From contig NZ_MDEN01000064.1 in the NCBI RefSeq assembly GCF_001705435.1, positions 186,001 through 250,000 on the forward strand: a stretch of 64,000 nt of DNA, in the 5' to 3' direction. Position numbers and translations under genes: made by a program. The stretch comes from Pseudomonas graminis. Its GTDB lineage: Bacteria; Pseudomonadota; Gammaproteobacteria; Pseudomonadales; Pseudomonadaceae. The stretch's first letter is position 1; the number at the start of each line of letters is the position of its first letter. The notes beneath the pieces were generated by a model that did not search any database, was not told the origin of the DNA, and saw only the letters and a list, made by a program, of their open reading frames with translations. Below, one piece after another: positions 8,224 through 17,300 of the stretch.

Positions 8224-8857
8224 CCCCTTTCGCCAGATCGTCGAGCTTCATTTGCAGACCGCCAACAGCCGCTTCTTCGGAAAGCGCCGCCTTGGCCTTT
8301 TTGTATGCAGCATAAGCGTCATCGGTGCGACCCAGCTGAACCAGCAGGTCGCCACGCAGCTCTTCACGGCTGGCCGCGAAAGACTGGTCGGCCTGACCGT
8401 CGAGCAGCTTCAGCGCGTCTTCGGCCTTGTTCTGTGCAGCGAGGACACGAGCCAGACGCTGACGGGCGATTTCACCCAGGGTCGCGTTGGCCGGCTTGTC
8501 GGTCACGGATTTCAGCTCGTTCGCAGCGTCATCCAGCTTGCCGGTGTCCACAGCCACTTTGGCCACGAACAGGCTGCCGTACTGAGCGTATGCAGTGCCG
8601 CCAAATTCGCTCTTCAGCTTGCCGGCGATCTCGGCAACACGGCCTGCATCAGCCTGGCCGCTTGGCGTCAGTGCGGTTTCCAGCAATTGCTGGTACAGCG
8701 CCGAACCACCCTGCGCCTGGTTGTTCTGATAGCGCTGCCAGCCTTGCCAGCCCAACACCACGATCACCGCGAGCAGGCCGCCGGTCAGCAGAGGCTTGCC
8801 GTTACGCTGCCACCAGTCCTTTACGGCAACCAGCTCATCATCATCGGTACTCGACAC
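8216..8857 (-). CDS. YfgM-type TPR protein, SecYEG-associated periplasmic factor
   Basis: A 213-residue inner-membrane protein with one N-terminal transmembrane helix (about residues 23-41, PLLTGGLLAVIVVLGWQGW) preceded by an acidic-basic cytoplasmic stretch, then a periplasmic tetratricopeptide domain of repeating Ala-rich helical hairpins. In E. coli, YfgM binds the SecYEG translocon together with PpiD and affects periplasmic chaperone networks. The start is a GTG at 8857 with TAGGAG eight bases upstream; no ATG fits. It is co-directional with hisS upstream and overlaps bamB downstream. Confidence 0.88.
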   Translation of the reverse strand: MSSTDDDELVAVKDWWQRNGKPLLTGGLLAVIVVLGWQGWQRYQNNQAQGGSALYQQLLETALTPSGQADAGRVAEIAGKLKSEFGGTAYAQYGSLFVAKVAVDTGKLDDAANELKSVTDKPANATLGEIARQRLARVLAAQNKAEDALKLLDGQADQSFAASREELRGDLLVQLGRTDDAYAAYKKAKAALSEEAAVGGLQMKLDDLAKGDA

Positions 8858-8895
8858 CCCAATACTCCTATTCGCTAAATCGGCTTTTATCTGCT

Positions 8896-10185
8896 TCAAC
8901 CCTGCGAAATGCAGGTGGCCAGGTGCTCGGACAGAGCATCCCAGGCAATATTTTGTTGTTCGCCCTGACCACGCAGCGGCTTGACGCCCACTTCCTTGCG
9001 CGCCAGCTCTTCGTCGCCAAGGATCAGCGCGTACAGCGCACCGCTCTTGTCGGCCTTCTTGAACTGGCTCTTGAAGCTGCCAGCCCCGGCATTGACTTGC
9101 AGACGCAGATTTGGCGCCTGATCGCGCAAGCGCTCGGACAGGGTCAGCGCTGCCAGCTCGCCGGCCTCGCCGAATGCGCAAACGTAAACGTCGACCGTAC
9201 GGGCGATCTCTTCGGGAATCTGCTCGAGGGTTTCCAGCAGCAGCACCAGACGTTCGATGCCCATGGCAAAGCCTACGCCTGACGTCGGTTTGCCGCCCAT
9301 CTGCTCGACCAGACCGTCGTAACGGCCACCCGCGCAGACAGTCCCCTGAGCGCCGAGCTGGTCAGTGACCCACTCGAATACGGTTTTGCTGTAGTAATCC
9401 AGGCCACGGACCAGCTTCGGGTTGATCACGTACGGAATGCCCGCCGCGTCGAGACGCGCCTTCAGGCCTTCGAAGTGAACCCGGGATTCGTCGTCCAGGT
9501 AATCTGCCAGCTTGGGTGCATCAACCAGCACCGCCTGGGTTTCAGGGTGTTTGGTATCAAGCACGCGCAGCGGATTGCTCTTCAGACGGCGCTGACTGTC
9601 TTCGTCCAGTTGCTCGTGACGCGCCGAGAGATACTCGACCAGCGCTTCACGATAACGGCCGCGGGCTTCACTGGTGCCCAGGCTGTTGAGTTCCAGTTTG
9701 ACGGCATTGCGAATACCCAGCAGGCCCCACAGACGCCAGGTCAGGACGATCAGCTCGGCGTCGATGTCCGGACCATCAAGGTTGAACACCTCGACACCGA
9801 TCTGGTGAAACTGACGATAACGGCCTTTTTGCGGACGCTCGTGGCGAAACATCGGGCCGATGTACCAGAGTTTCTGCACCTGACCGCCACCGGTGATGCC
9901 GTGCTCGAGAACCGCGCGTACGCAGGCCGCCGTGCCTTCAGGGCGCAGGGTCAGCGAATCGCCATTGCGGTCAGCGAAGGTGTACATCTCTTTCTCGACG
10001 ATGTCCGTGACTTCGCCGATGGAGCGTTTGAACAGGTCGGTGAACTCGACGATCGGCATGCGGATCTGGCGATAACCGTAGTTATCCAGCAAACGCGAGA
10101 CCGTGCCCTCGAAGTAGCGCCACAGCGGCGTCTGATCCGGCAGGATGTCGTTCATGCCACGAATGGCTTGCAGAGACTTACTCAC
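8896..10185 (-). CDS. hisS: Histidyl-tRNA synthetase
   Basis: Charges tRNA-His. The 429-residue class II synthetase shows motif 2 with FRHERPQKGRYRQFHQIG, the histidine-specific motif LVRGLDYYSKTVFEW, and motif 3 GVGFAMGIERL near residue 310, followed by the C-terminal anticodon-binding domain. Translation begins at a GTG at 10185 (MSKSLQAIRGMND), with AAGGA eight bases upstream. The gene lies between ispG and yfgM in the conserved series. Confidence 0.97.
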   Translation of the reverse strand: MSKSLQAIRGMNDILPDQTPLWRYFEGTVSRLLDNYGYRQIRMPIVEFTDLFKRSIGEVTDIVEKEMYTFADRNGDSLTLRPEGTAACVRAVLEHGITGGGQVQKLWYIGPMFRHERPQKGRYRQFHQIGVEVFNLDGPDIDAELIVLTWRLWGLLGIRNAVKLELNSLGTSEARGRYREALVEYLSARHEQLDEDSQRRLKSNPLRVLDTKHPETQAVLVDAPKLADYLDDESRVHFEGLKARLDAAGIPYVINPKLVRGLDYYSKTVFEWVTDQLGAQGTVCAGGRYDGLVEQMGGKPTSGVGFAMGIERLVLLLETLEQIPEEIARTVDVYVCAFGEAGELAALTLSERLRDQAPNLRLQVNAGAGSFKSQFKKADKSGALYALILGDEELARKEVGVKPLRGQGEQQNIAWDALSEHLATCISQG

Positions 10186-10206
10186 AAATATTCCTTGGAA
10201 ACTGGG

Positions 10207-11316
10207 TTAGCCGCGCGCGATCAGCGCTGCGTCGGCCTCGACCTTTTCGGCCGCTCTCTGACGGATCAAGCGTTCAAGCTGTTCCACCAGATTGTCATTT
10301 GTCAGCTTTTGCGCAGGCTTGCCATCGATGTAGATCAGGTTCGGCGTGCCTCCGGTCAGACCGACATGGGCTTCTTTCGCCTCGCCGGGACCGTTCACCA
10401 CGCAACCGATTACCGCGACGTCCAGCGGGACCAGCAAATCTTCAAGGCGCCCTTCCAGCTCGTTCATGGTTTTAACCACATCGAAATTCTGCCGCGAGCA
10501 ACTCGGGCAGGCGATGAAGTTGATGCCACGGGAACGCAGGCGCAGCGACTTGAGGATGTCGTAACCGACCTTCACTTCTTCAACAGGATCGGCAGCCAGG
10601 GAAATCCGAATGGTATCGCCGATCCCTTCGGCGAGCAGCATACCTAGGCCGACGGCCGATTTCACTGTGCCTGAGCGCAAACCGCCCGCTTCAGTGATGC
10701 CCAGGTGCAACGGCTGGATGATTTGTTTGGCAAGGAGGCGATACGCCTCGACCGCCATGAACACATCTGAGGCCTTGACGCTGACCTTGAAGTCCTGGAA
10801 ATCCAGACGGTCCAGATGCTCGACGTGCCGCAGCGCGGACTCGACCAGGGCAGCGGGCGTTGGCTCGCCGTACTTCTTCTGCAGGTCTTTTTCCAGCGAA
10901 CCGGCATTGACGCCGATGCGGATCGGAATGCCGCGATCACGGGCCGCCTCGACCACCGCGCGGACGCGGTCTTCACGGCCGATGTTGCCCGGGTTGATCC
11001 GCAGGCAATCGACGCCCAACTCGGCCACGCGCAGGGCGATTCGATAATCGAAATGAATGTCAGCGACCAGCGGGACCTTGACCAACTGCTTGATGCGGCC
11101 GAAGGCCTCGGCAGCGTCCATGTCCGGCACCGAGACGCGAACGATGTCCACGCCGGCGGCTTCCAGACGGTTGATCTGTGCCACGGTAGCCGCGACGTCA
11201 TTGGTGTCGCTGTTGGTCATGCTCTGCACTGCGATCGGGGCATCGCCACCGACCGGCACCGAGCCGACCCAGATTTTACGAGATTCGCGACGTTTGATCG
11301 GAGATTCGCCGTGCAT
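10207..11316 (-). CDS. ispG: 4-hydroxy-3-methylbut-2-enyl diphosphate synthase (flavodoxin)
   Basis: Penultimate enzyme of the MEP isoprenoid pathway; a 4Fe-4S protein that reductively opens methylerythritol cyclodiphosphate. The 369-residue product has the N-terminal TIM-barrel and, near the C-terminus, the cluster ligands in FIACPSCSRQNFDV (two Cys) and GCVVNGPGEA (third Cys) with the downstream Glu. The length is that of the bacterial two-domain form. It follows rodZ by three bases and precedes hisS. Its cluster is expected to be supplied by the isc operon encoded in this same window. Confidence 0.96.
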   Translation of the reverse strand: MHGESPIKRRESRKIWVGSVPVGGDAPIAVQSMTNSDTNDVAATVAQINRLEAAGVDIVRVSVPDMDAAEAFGRIKQLVKVPLVADIHFDYRIALRVAELGVDCLRINPGNIGREDRVRAVVEAARDRGIPIRIGVNAGSLEKDLQKKYGEPTPAALVESALRHVEHLDRLDFQDFKVSVKASDVFMAVEAYRLLAKQIIQPLHLGITEAGGLRSGTVKSAVGLGMLLAEGIGDTIRISLAADPVEEVKVGYDILKSLRLRSRGINFIACPSCSRQNFDVVKTMNELEGRLEDLLVPLDVAVIGCVVNGPGEAKEAHVGLTGGTPNLIYIDGKPAQKLTNDNLVEQLERLIRQRAAEKVEADAALIARG

Positions 11317-11319
11317 GAC

Positions 11320-12357
11320 TTATTGCCCTAGCTTCAGGCGAGCAGTTTCGCCACTGGTGAAAGGTGCCACATCAACCGGCTGACCGTTGTAGCTCACTTG
11401 CGCGCCGCGAGCAAAGCCCAGGCGCAGGGTCAGCGGCGGCTTGCCATTGACGTCGAGGCTGTCGCCTTTTTTCTTGAGTCCGCTCATCAGCACTTTGCCG
11501 TTGCCATCGGTGACCTGGGTCCAGCAATCGTTGACAAACTGAACCTGAACGCGGCCGGCACCTGCCGGTACGGGCGCTGCGTCAGCCGCTGCACTCGTTG
11601 CGGTATTGACGGGTGCGGTGGTCGAAGGCGTTGGCGCCACGGTGGTGACCGGCGCGGTTGGGGTCGACGTGGTATGTGCAGGTGCTACCGGCGCGGTAGT
11701 CGATGTGCTGTGTGGAACAGCAGCGCCTGTGACCGTGCCCGTGTTGGTGGATGCACTGCTGGATGCAGCAGGGGCTTCAGGCGCGGACGCAGGCTCGGCG
11801 TTGTTCAACGGCAACGCGGTCTGGCCTTGAGCGACAGCTTGATCTTCCGGCTCGTCGAGCGGATGGATCTGGGTGGTGCCGTCGGCGCTTTCGACTTCGA
11901 CATGCTCCATGCCCAGATTGGTCGGTTCCTTGCCGCGCAGCGTCGCTTGATCCTGCCACCACACGAAGCCGCCGCCGATCAATGCGATGAGCAGCAAAAG
12001 GCTGACGATGCGCAGAATATTGTGAGACAGGCGTACGGGCTCTTCGATTCGGCCCAGCGCATGAACGCTGCTGCCCTTGCCGTCGGTGCCCGTGTACTGA
12101 TCGAACGCATTGACCAATGCAGCTTGATCAAGGTCAAGCAGCTTGGCGTACGCGCGGACATAGCCGCGGGCGAAGGTATGGCCGGGGAGCTTGTCGAAAT
12201 CGCCCGCTTCCAGATGAGTCAGGGAAGTCACGGTGAGGTTGAGCCTCAACGCCACATCTGGCAGCGACCAGTTCTTGCTCTCGCGGGCCTGTCGCAATGT
12301 TTCGCCTGGGTTCGTGCGAGTGGCTGCTACAACTTCGGGATGCGCCGCTTTCATCAT
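11320..12357 (-). CDS. rodZ: Cell-shape/cytoskeletal protein RodZ
   Basis: A bitopic membrane protein linking MreB filaments to the elongasome. The 345 residues show an N-terminal helix-turn-helix of the Cro/XRE type (ETLRQARESKNWSLPDVALRLNL to FARGYVRAYAKLL), a transmembrane helix at about residues 112-132 (ILRIVSLLLLIALIGGGFVWW), a long Pro/Thr/Ala-rich periplasmic linker (about 195-255), and a C-terminal beta domain (DUF4115). The ATG overlaps the end of pilW by four bases (ATGA). The linker is low complexity and likely variable among strains. Confidence 0.94.
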   Translation of the reverse strand: MMKAAHPEVVAATRTNPGETLRQARESKNWSLPDVALRLNLTVTSLTHLEAGDFDKLPGHTFARGYVRAYAKLLDLDQAALVNAFDQYTGTDGKGSSVHALGRIEEPVRLSHNILRIVSLLLLIALIGGGFVWWQDQATLRGKEPTNLGMEHVEVESADGTTQIHPLDEPEDQAVAQGQTALPLNNAEPASAPEAPAASSSASTNTGTVTGAAVPHSTSTTAPVAPAHTTSTPTAPVTTVAPTPSTTAPVNTATSAAADAAPVPAGAGRVQVQFVNDCWTQVTDGNGKVLMSGLKKKGDSLDVNGKPPLTLRLGFARGAQVSYNGQPVDVAPFTSGETARLKLGQ

Positions 12358-13112
12358 TGCTCCGACAGGTATTGCTGATATTCCGGCGTACCGGGATAGA
12401 GTCTTTTTAGAAGCAGCCCATAGCTGGCTGCCTTGTTGCGATCATCAAACACCTTCGCCAGCCGCGTGCCGAGCAACAGGCTCCGCGCATTCTGCTCGCT
12501 CAACTGGCTGAAACGCTCGTAGTAATCGCGTGCCGGCACATAATGCCTGTCTTCGTACGACAACTCAGCCATTTCCAGCAACGCGCGTGGCTGCTGACGA
12601 TCGAGGCGCAGGGCTTTGTCGAAATGCTCACGGGCGGTGTCGCGATCCCCAAGCATCACAGCCGTCATGCCGAGGTTTTCGAACACTCGGGCGCGCTCGG
12701 CGTAGAGATTATCCTCGGCGGCCTGCTCGAAGCGCTCGTAGGCTTCCTTGTAACGTTTCTGCTGGTAAAGAAAGCTGCCGTAATTGTTGAGGATTCGCGC
12801 GTCTTTGGAACGTGCCGACAACGCTTTTTCGTAATACTGGTTCGCCAGTTCCGGTTCCATCTCGGCCTGGAACACCAGCGCCAGCGCAGCATTGGCATCC
12901 GCATCAGAGCCGTTCAGCTCAAGCGCTTTTTTCAGAGGCGCCTTCGCACGCTCCATCTGGCCTTGCTGAAGATAGCCCAAACCCAATTGCACGTAAGCCT
13001 GACGAGCTTCCTCACGCCCCTTGCTGGTACTCAGCGGATCGACGTTGCCGGTAGACACACAACCGACCAGCAGCGTGGCAAAACAGAGCAGCAGCGCAAC
13101 GCGCAGGGACAT
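12354..13112 (-). CDS. pilW: Type IV pilus biogenesis/stability lipoprotein PilW (PilF)
   Basis: An outer-membrane lipoprotein needed for secretin PilQ multimer formation or pilus stability. The 252 residues begin with a signal peptide and lipobox LVGC (Cys at about 18), then about six TPR units (QAYVQLGLGYLQQGQMERAKAPLKKALEL and further copies such as DARILNNYGSFLYQQKRYKEA). I place the start at 13112 (MSLRVALLL), which has GAGAGGA eight bases upstream, not at the more distal 13142. It overlaps rodZ, and its position behind rlmN is typical for Pseudomonas. Confidence 0.93.
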   Translation of the reverse strand: MSLRVALLLCFATLLVGCVSTGNVDPLSTSKGREEARQAYVQLGLGYLQQGQMERAKAPLKKALELNGSDADANAALALVFQAEMEPELANQYYEKALSARSKDARILNNYGSFLYQQKRYKEAYERFEQAAEDNLYAERARVFENLGMTAVMLGDRDTAREHFDKALRLDRQQPRALLEMAELSYEDRHYVPARDYYERFSQLSEQNARSLLLGTRLAKVFDDRNKAASYGLLLKRLYPGTPEYQQYLSEQ

Positions 13113-13138
13113 AGAGATCCTCTCAGTCAAATTCGCAT

Positions 13139-14287
13139 TCAATTGCGAGCGGAAGCGACCTGCACCACGTCGGCATCGGCACTGAGCTCCCGCACAGCGA
13201 TATAGCGCTCGCTGCGACGGGTGCGGTCCATGACCTGCCCGACCAACTGGCCGCAGGCAGCATCGATGTCCTCACCGCGCGTGGTACGCACGGTGACGTT
13301 GAAGCCGGCTTGATGCAGCAGATCCTGGAAACGACGGATTGCGTTGTTGCTGGGGCGTTCGTAGCCCGAATGCGGAAACGGGTTGAACGGGATCAGGTTG
13401 ACCTTGCACGGCGTGTCCTTGAGCAGCTCGATCATCTCGATCGCGTGCTCAGGCCTGTCGTTGATGTCCTTGAGCAGCGTGTACTCGATGGTCAGCACGC
13501 GCTTTTCGCCCAGCGCAGCCATGTAGTTGCGGCAGGACTCGAGGAGCATCTTCAGAGGGTATTTTTTATTGATCGGCACCAGCTGGTTTCGCAGCGCGTC
13601 ATTGGGCGCGTGCAACGAAAGGGCCAGCGAAACGTCGATGTGCTTGGACAGCTCATCGATCATTGGCACCACGCCGGAGGTGGACAGCGTCACGCGGCGC
13701 TTGGAAATGCCATACCCCAGGTCATCCATCATCAGATGCATGGCGGCAATGACATTGTCGAAGTTCAGCAATGGCTCGCCCATCCCCATCATCACCACGT
13801 TGGTGATGGCGCGGTCGACGGTAGCCGGGACACTGCCGAAAGATTTGTTGGCAATCCACACCTGGCCAATGACTTCGGCGGCGGTGAGGTTGCTGTTGAA
13901 GCCTTGTTTGCCGGTGGAGCAGAAACTGCAGTCCAGCGCACAGCCCGCCTGCGACGAGACACACAGCGTGCCGCGTTTGCCTTGCGGAATATAGACGGTC
14001 TCGACGCAGCTGCCGGACTCGACACGGACGACCCATTTACGGGTGCCGTCGGTGGAGATGTCCTCGCTGACGACTTCAGGACCGCGAATTTCGGCACGGC
14101 TCTGCAGCTTTTCGCGCAGGGCCTTGCCGACATTCGTCATGGCGTCGAAGTTATCGACGCCAAAGTGGTGAATCCACTTCATGACCTGACCGGCACGGAA
14201 GCGTTTCTCCCCGATAGACTCGAAGAATTTTTCCATTTCCAGCCGGGTCAGACCCAACAGGTTGATTTTGCCAGTTGATTCAGTCAT
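13139..14287 (-). CDS. rlmN: Dual-specificity 23S rRNA/tRNA (adenine-C2) methyltransferase RlmN
   Basis: A radical-SAM enzyme that methylates C2 of A2503 in 23S rRNA and A37 in some tRNAs. The 382-residue product contains the CxxxCxxC cluster motif in GCALDCSFCSTGKQGF (about residues 115-130), the GMGEPLLNFDN SAM-binding segment and the C-terminal Cys region GEDIDAACGQL that carries the methyl-accepting cysteine. It heads the conserved rlmN-pilW-rodZ series, directly downstream of ndk (27 bases). Confidence 0.96.
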   Translation of the reverse strand: MTESTGKINLLGLTRLEMEKFFESIGEKRFRAGQVMKWIHHFGVDNFDAMTNVGKALREKLQSRAEIRGPEVVSEDISTDGTRKWVVRVESGSCVETVYIPQGKRGTLCVSSQAGCALDCSFCSTGKQGFNSNLTAAEVIGQVWIANKSFGSVPATVDRAITNVVMMGMGEPLLNFDNVIAAMHLMMDDLGYGISKRRVTLSTSGVVPMIDELSKHIDVSLALSLHAPNDALRNQLVPINKKYPLKMLLESCRNYMAALGEKRVLTIEYTLLKDINDRPEHAIEMIELLKDTPCKVNLIPFNPFPHSGYERPSNNAIRRFQDLLHQAGFNVTVRTTRGEDIDAACGQLVGQVMDRTRRSERYIAVRELSADADVVQVASARN

Positions 14288-14314
14288 GGATTCACCCTCA
14301 CTCGCAGCAATAGC

Positions 14315-14740
14315 TTAGCGAGTGGTTACCTCGGTAGCAGCGAAGAAGTACGAGATTTCACGAGCAGCAGCGGCTTCGGAGTCGGAGCCGTGAACAGCGT
14401 TGGCGTCGATGGAATCAGCGAAGTCAGCGCGGATGGTGCCGGAAGCAGCTTCTTTAGGGTTGGTAGCGCCCATCAGCTCGCGGTTCAGAGCGATAGCGTT
14501 TTCGCCTTCCAGAACCTGCACGACAACCGGTCCGGAGATCATGAATGCAACCAGATCACCGAAGAAACCACGGGCGCTGTGCTCAGCGTAGAAACCTTCT
14601 GCTTCGGTCTTGGACAGTTGCTTCAGTTTCGAAGCGACAACGCGCAGACCGGCTTTTTCGAAACGGGTGGTGATTTCGCCGATGACGTTTTTGGCAACAG
14701 CATCAGGCTTGATGATCGAGAAAGTACGTTGAACAGCCAT
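14315..14740 (-). CDS. ndk: Nucleoside diphosphate kinase
   Basis: Transfers the gamma-phosphate of ATP to nucleoside diphosphates through a phosphohistidine. The 141-residue protein begins MAVQRTFSIIKPDAV and carries the signature NAVHGSDS with the catalytic His at about residue 118. Full family length. A GGAG box lies seven bases before the ATG. A terminator separates it from the isc operon upstream, so it probably has its own promoter and may run on into rlmN. Confidence 0.97.
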   Translation of the reverse strand: MAVQRTFSIIKPDAVAKNVIGEITTRFEKAGLRVVASKLKQLSKTEAEGFYAEHSARGFFGDLVAFMISGPVVVQVLEGENAIALNRELMGATNPKEAASGTIRADFADSIDANAVHGSDSEAAAAREISYFFAATEVTTR

Positions 14741-14777
14741 GGTGTAACTCCAGAAGCAGTGATTATTGCGAAAAATT

Positions 14778-14802
14778 AAACCCGCGAATTATACGCGGGT
14801 TT
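14778..14802 (-). terminator. Rho-independent terminator at the end of the isc operon
   Basis: On the minus strand AAACCCGCG, a seven-base loop and CGCGGGTTT are followed by AATTTTT. It lies about 30 bases behind iscX and ends the isc transcript before ndk. Confidence 0.88.
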
Positions 14803-14830
14803 GATGTTATTGCCTAACGTGCAAATCTGA

Positions 14831-15031
14831 TCAGTCGATTTCGCCGGCCCAGAGCGTCTGGACCGCCTCGAGCACTTTCTCGCCGACGCGGCCAGAGGTG
14901 TCGTCGAAATTCGGGAGCTGCTTGATCATCAGTTGCAGCTTGGTGAACCCTACCGAATAAGGGTCAACGCCGGGGTGAGCCTCGGCGAGTTCTTCAGCGA
15001 TGCGTTGTACGTCATTCCAACCGTAACTCAT
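14831..15031 (-). CDS. iscX: Fe-S assembly protein IscX
   Basis: A small acidic protein of 66 residues that binds IscS and modulates iron delivery during cluster assembly. The sequence MSYGWNDVQRIAEELAEAHP and the ending QTLWAGEID with conserved Asp/Glu are typical of the whole family (about 66 residues). It is the last gene of the isc operon, 13 bases after fdx, and is followed by a terminator. Confidence 0.95.
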   Translation of the reverse strand: MSYGWNDVQRIAEELAEAHPGVDPYSVGFTKLQLMIKQLPNFDDTSGRVGEKVLEAVQTLWAGEID

Positions 15032-15044
15032 GACAGCTTCTCGA

Positions 15045-15386
15045 TCAGTGCGGCGCTTCGGCAGCGTGGTTAAGCGAATATTTCGGAATCTCGACGGTCA
15101 GGTCTTCGGTGCCGACCTTAGCCTGGCAGGCCAGACGGGACTGCGCTTCCAGCCCCCACGCACGGTCAAGATAGTCCTCTTCCAGCTCGTCCGCTTCTTC
15201 GAGGGAGTTGAAGCCCGCACGAATGATGCAGTGGCAGGTGGTGCAAGCGCAGACGCCACCGCATGCGCTTTCGATCTCGATGTGGTGGTCGTGGGCGAGT
15301 TCCAGAATCGACTTGCCGACTTCGGCCTCGACAACCATCCCGTCCGGGCAATGCTCGGCGTGTGGCAGAAATGTAACCTGCGGCAT
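15045..15386 (-). CDS. fdx: Isc-type [2Fe-2S] ferredoxin
   Basis: Electron donor for cluster assembly on IscU. The 113-residue protein shows the adrenodoxin-like cluster motif CGGVCACTTCHC (Cys-x5-Cys-x2-Cys pattern) near residues 42-53 and the fourth Cys in SRLACQAKV near 87. The length and acidic surface match Fdx of the ISC system. It follows hscA by three bases, so translation is probably coupled. Confidence 0.96.
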   Translation of the reverse strand: MPQVTFLPHAEHCPDGMVVEAEVGKSILELAHDHHIEIESACGGVCACTTCHCIIRAGFNSLEEADELEEDYLDRAWGLEAQSRLACQAKVGTEDLTVEIPKYSLNHAAEAPH

Positions 15387-15389
15387 CAG

Positions 15390-17252
15390 TTATTCCTCAA
15401 TCTCATTCAGGTTGCGCCCTGACAGCGCGGCTTTCACCGTCGAGTCCAGGCGGCGGGCGGCGAACGCATCGGTCACCTGCGACAGACGCTTGGTCTGCTG
15501 CTCGATGGCCGGACCGTCATCGCCCTTCATCAATTCACGAAGTTCTTCCATCTGCATGTCGATCACCATGCGCTCTTCGGCATCGAGCAAGCGTTCGCCA
15601 TCGGCCTGCAACGCACCTTCGACCGCTTCGAGCAAACGCTGCGCGTCGACCTGCTGCTCTCGCAGCGCGCGAGCCACCATGTCGTCACTGGCGTACTGGA
15701 ACGAATCCTTCAGCATGCGGGTGATTTCACCGTCAGTCAGGCCATAAGAAGGCTTGACCTGAATGCTCGACTCAACGCCCGACGCCAGCTCGCGGGCGGA
15801 CACGCTGAGCAGGCCGTCGGCGTCGACCTGGAAGGTCACTCGGATTTTCGCAGCGCCGGCGACCATCGCGGGAATGCCGCGCAGGTCGAAACGCGCCAGA
15901 GAACGGCAGTCGCTGATCAGCTCACGCTCGCCTTGCAGCACGTGGATCATCATGGCCGACTGGCCGTCTTTGTAAGTGGTGAATTCCTGGGCGCGGGCCA
16001 CCGGGATCGTGGTGTTGCGCGGAATGACCTTCTCCATCAGTCCGCCCATGGTCTCCAGCCCCAGGGACAACGGGATCACGTCGAGCAGCAACAGCTCGCC
16101 GCCATCGCGCTTGTTACCTGCCAGGATATCGGCCTGAATCGCAGCGCCGATGGCGACTACCTGATCGGGGTCGATCTCGGTCAACGGCTGGCGGCCGAAC
16201 AGTTCGGCCACCGCTTCGCGCACTCGCGGGACGCGGGTGGAACCACCCACCATGACCACGGCTTCGACTTCATCCAGCTCAATGCCGCAATCACGAACGG
16301 CACGACGGCAAGCTTTGAGACTGCGGGCGATCATCGGCTCAATGAGGGCATCGAATGCGGCGCGGGTCAGAACGCCCTGCCATTCGCCATGGACGACTTC
16401 CACCGAATCGGCGTCAGTCAGGGATTCCTTCGCCGCACATGCCGCCTGCATCAAGCGGCGCTGGGCAGCAGGATCGAGGTCGTCGGACAGGCCGGCTTCA
16501 GCAATGATCCAGGTTGCGATGGCGTGATCGAAATCATCACCTCCCAGCGCGCTGTCGCCACCGGTGGCCATGACTTCAAACACGCCGCCGGTGAGGCGCA
16601 GGATCGAGATGTCGAAGGTGCCGCCGCCCAGATCGTAAATCGCGACCACGCCCTCTGCGTTCTGGTCCAGCCCGTATGCCACGGCAGCCGCAGTGGGCTC
16701 GTTGAGCAGGCGCAGGACGGTGAGACCCGCCAGCTTCGCGGCGTCTTTGGTGGCCTGACGCTGAGCGTCATCGAAATAGGCGGGAACGGTGATGACCGCA
16801 CCGACCAGTTCGCCACCCAGTGTTTCTTCGGCGCGCTGGCGCAGCACCTTGAGAATGTCGGCCGACACTTCGACCGGGCTCTTAGGGCCCTGCACGGTTT
16901 CAATGAACGGCATGTGGGATTCCCCACCGGTGAAGCGGTAAGGCAACTGCCCACCCAAATGCTTCACGTCGGAGATCCCGCGCCCCATGAGGCGCTTGAC
17001 GGAAATAATGGTATTCAGAGGATCTGTCGCGGCCGCACCCTTGGCAGACTGGCCTACTTCGACACGATCGGCGTGATAGCGAACGGCGGACGGCAGGATG
17101 ACCTGACCGTTGGCGTCGGGGAGCGGCTCACTGATGCCGCTGCGCAGGGCAGCCACCAGCGAATTGGTGGTGCCGAGGTCAATCCCGACAGCCAGGCGAC
17201 GCTGATGAGGTTTTGGAGCTTGGCCGGGTTCGGCGATCTGCAGTAGAGCCAT
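15390..17252 (-). CDS. hscA: Hsp70-type chaperone HscA
   Basis: A specialised DnaK homologue that, with HscB, uses ATP to release clusters from IscU. The 620 residues hold the ATPase domain with VGIDLGTTNSLVA (phosphate 1), IYDLGGGTFDIS (phosphate 2) and VVMVGGSTRVPRVREAV (adenosine motif), followed by the substrate-binding beta domain and a helical lid. It is shorter at the C-terminus than DnaK and lacks the EEVD-like tail, as expected for HscA. It stands between hscB and fdx in the isc operon. Confidence 0.96.
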   Translation of the reverse strand: MALLQIAEPGQAPKPHQRRLAVGIDLGTTNSLVAALRSGISEPLPDANGQVILPSAVRYHADRVEVGQSAKGAAATDPLNTIISVKRLMGRGISDVKHLGGQLPYRFTGGESHMPFIETVQGPKSPVEVSADILKVLRQRAEETLGGELVGAVITVPAYFDDAQRQATKDAAKLAGLTVLRLLNEPTAAAVAYGLDQNAEGVVAIYDLGGGTFDISILRLTGGVFEVMATGGDSALGGDDFDHAIATWIIAEAGLSDDLDPAAQRRLMQAACAAKESLTDADSVEVVHGEWQGVLTRAAFDALIEPMIARSLKACRRAVRDCGIELDEVEAVVMVGGSTRVPRVREAVAELFGRQPLTEIDPDQVVAIGAAIQADILAGNKRDGGELLLLDVIPLSLGLETMGGLMEKVIPRNTTIPVARAQEFTTYKDGQSAMMIHVLQGERELISDCRSLARFDLRGIPAMVAGAAKIRVTFQVDADGLLSVSARELASGVESSIQVKPSYGLTDGEITRMLKDSFQYASDDMVARALREQQVDAQRLLEAVEGALQADGERLLDAEERMVIDMQMEELRELMKGDDGPAIEQQTKRLSQVTDAFAARRLDSTVKAALSGRNLNEIEE

Positions 17253-17300
17253 TGCTTTTCTGATATCACTGGCGAGCCGCCCCAGAAGGACGGCGCGGGG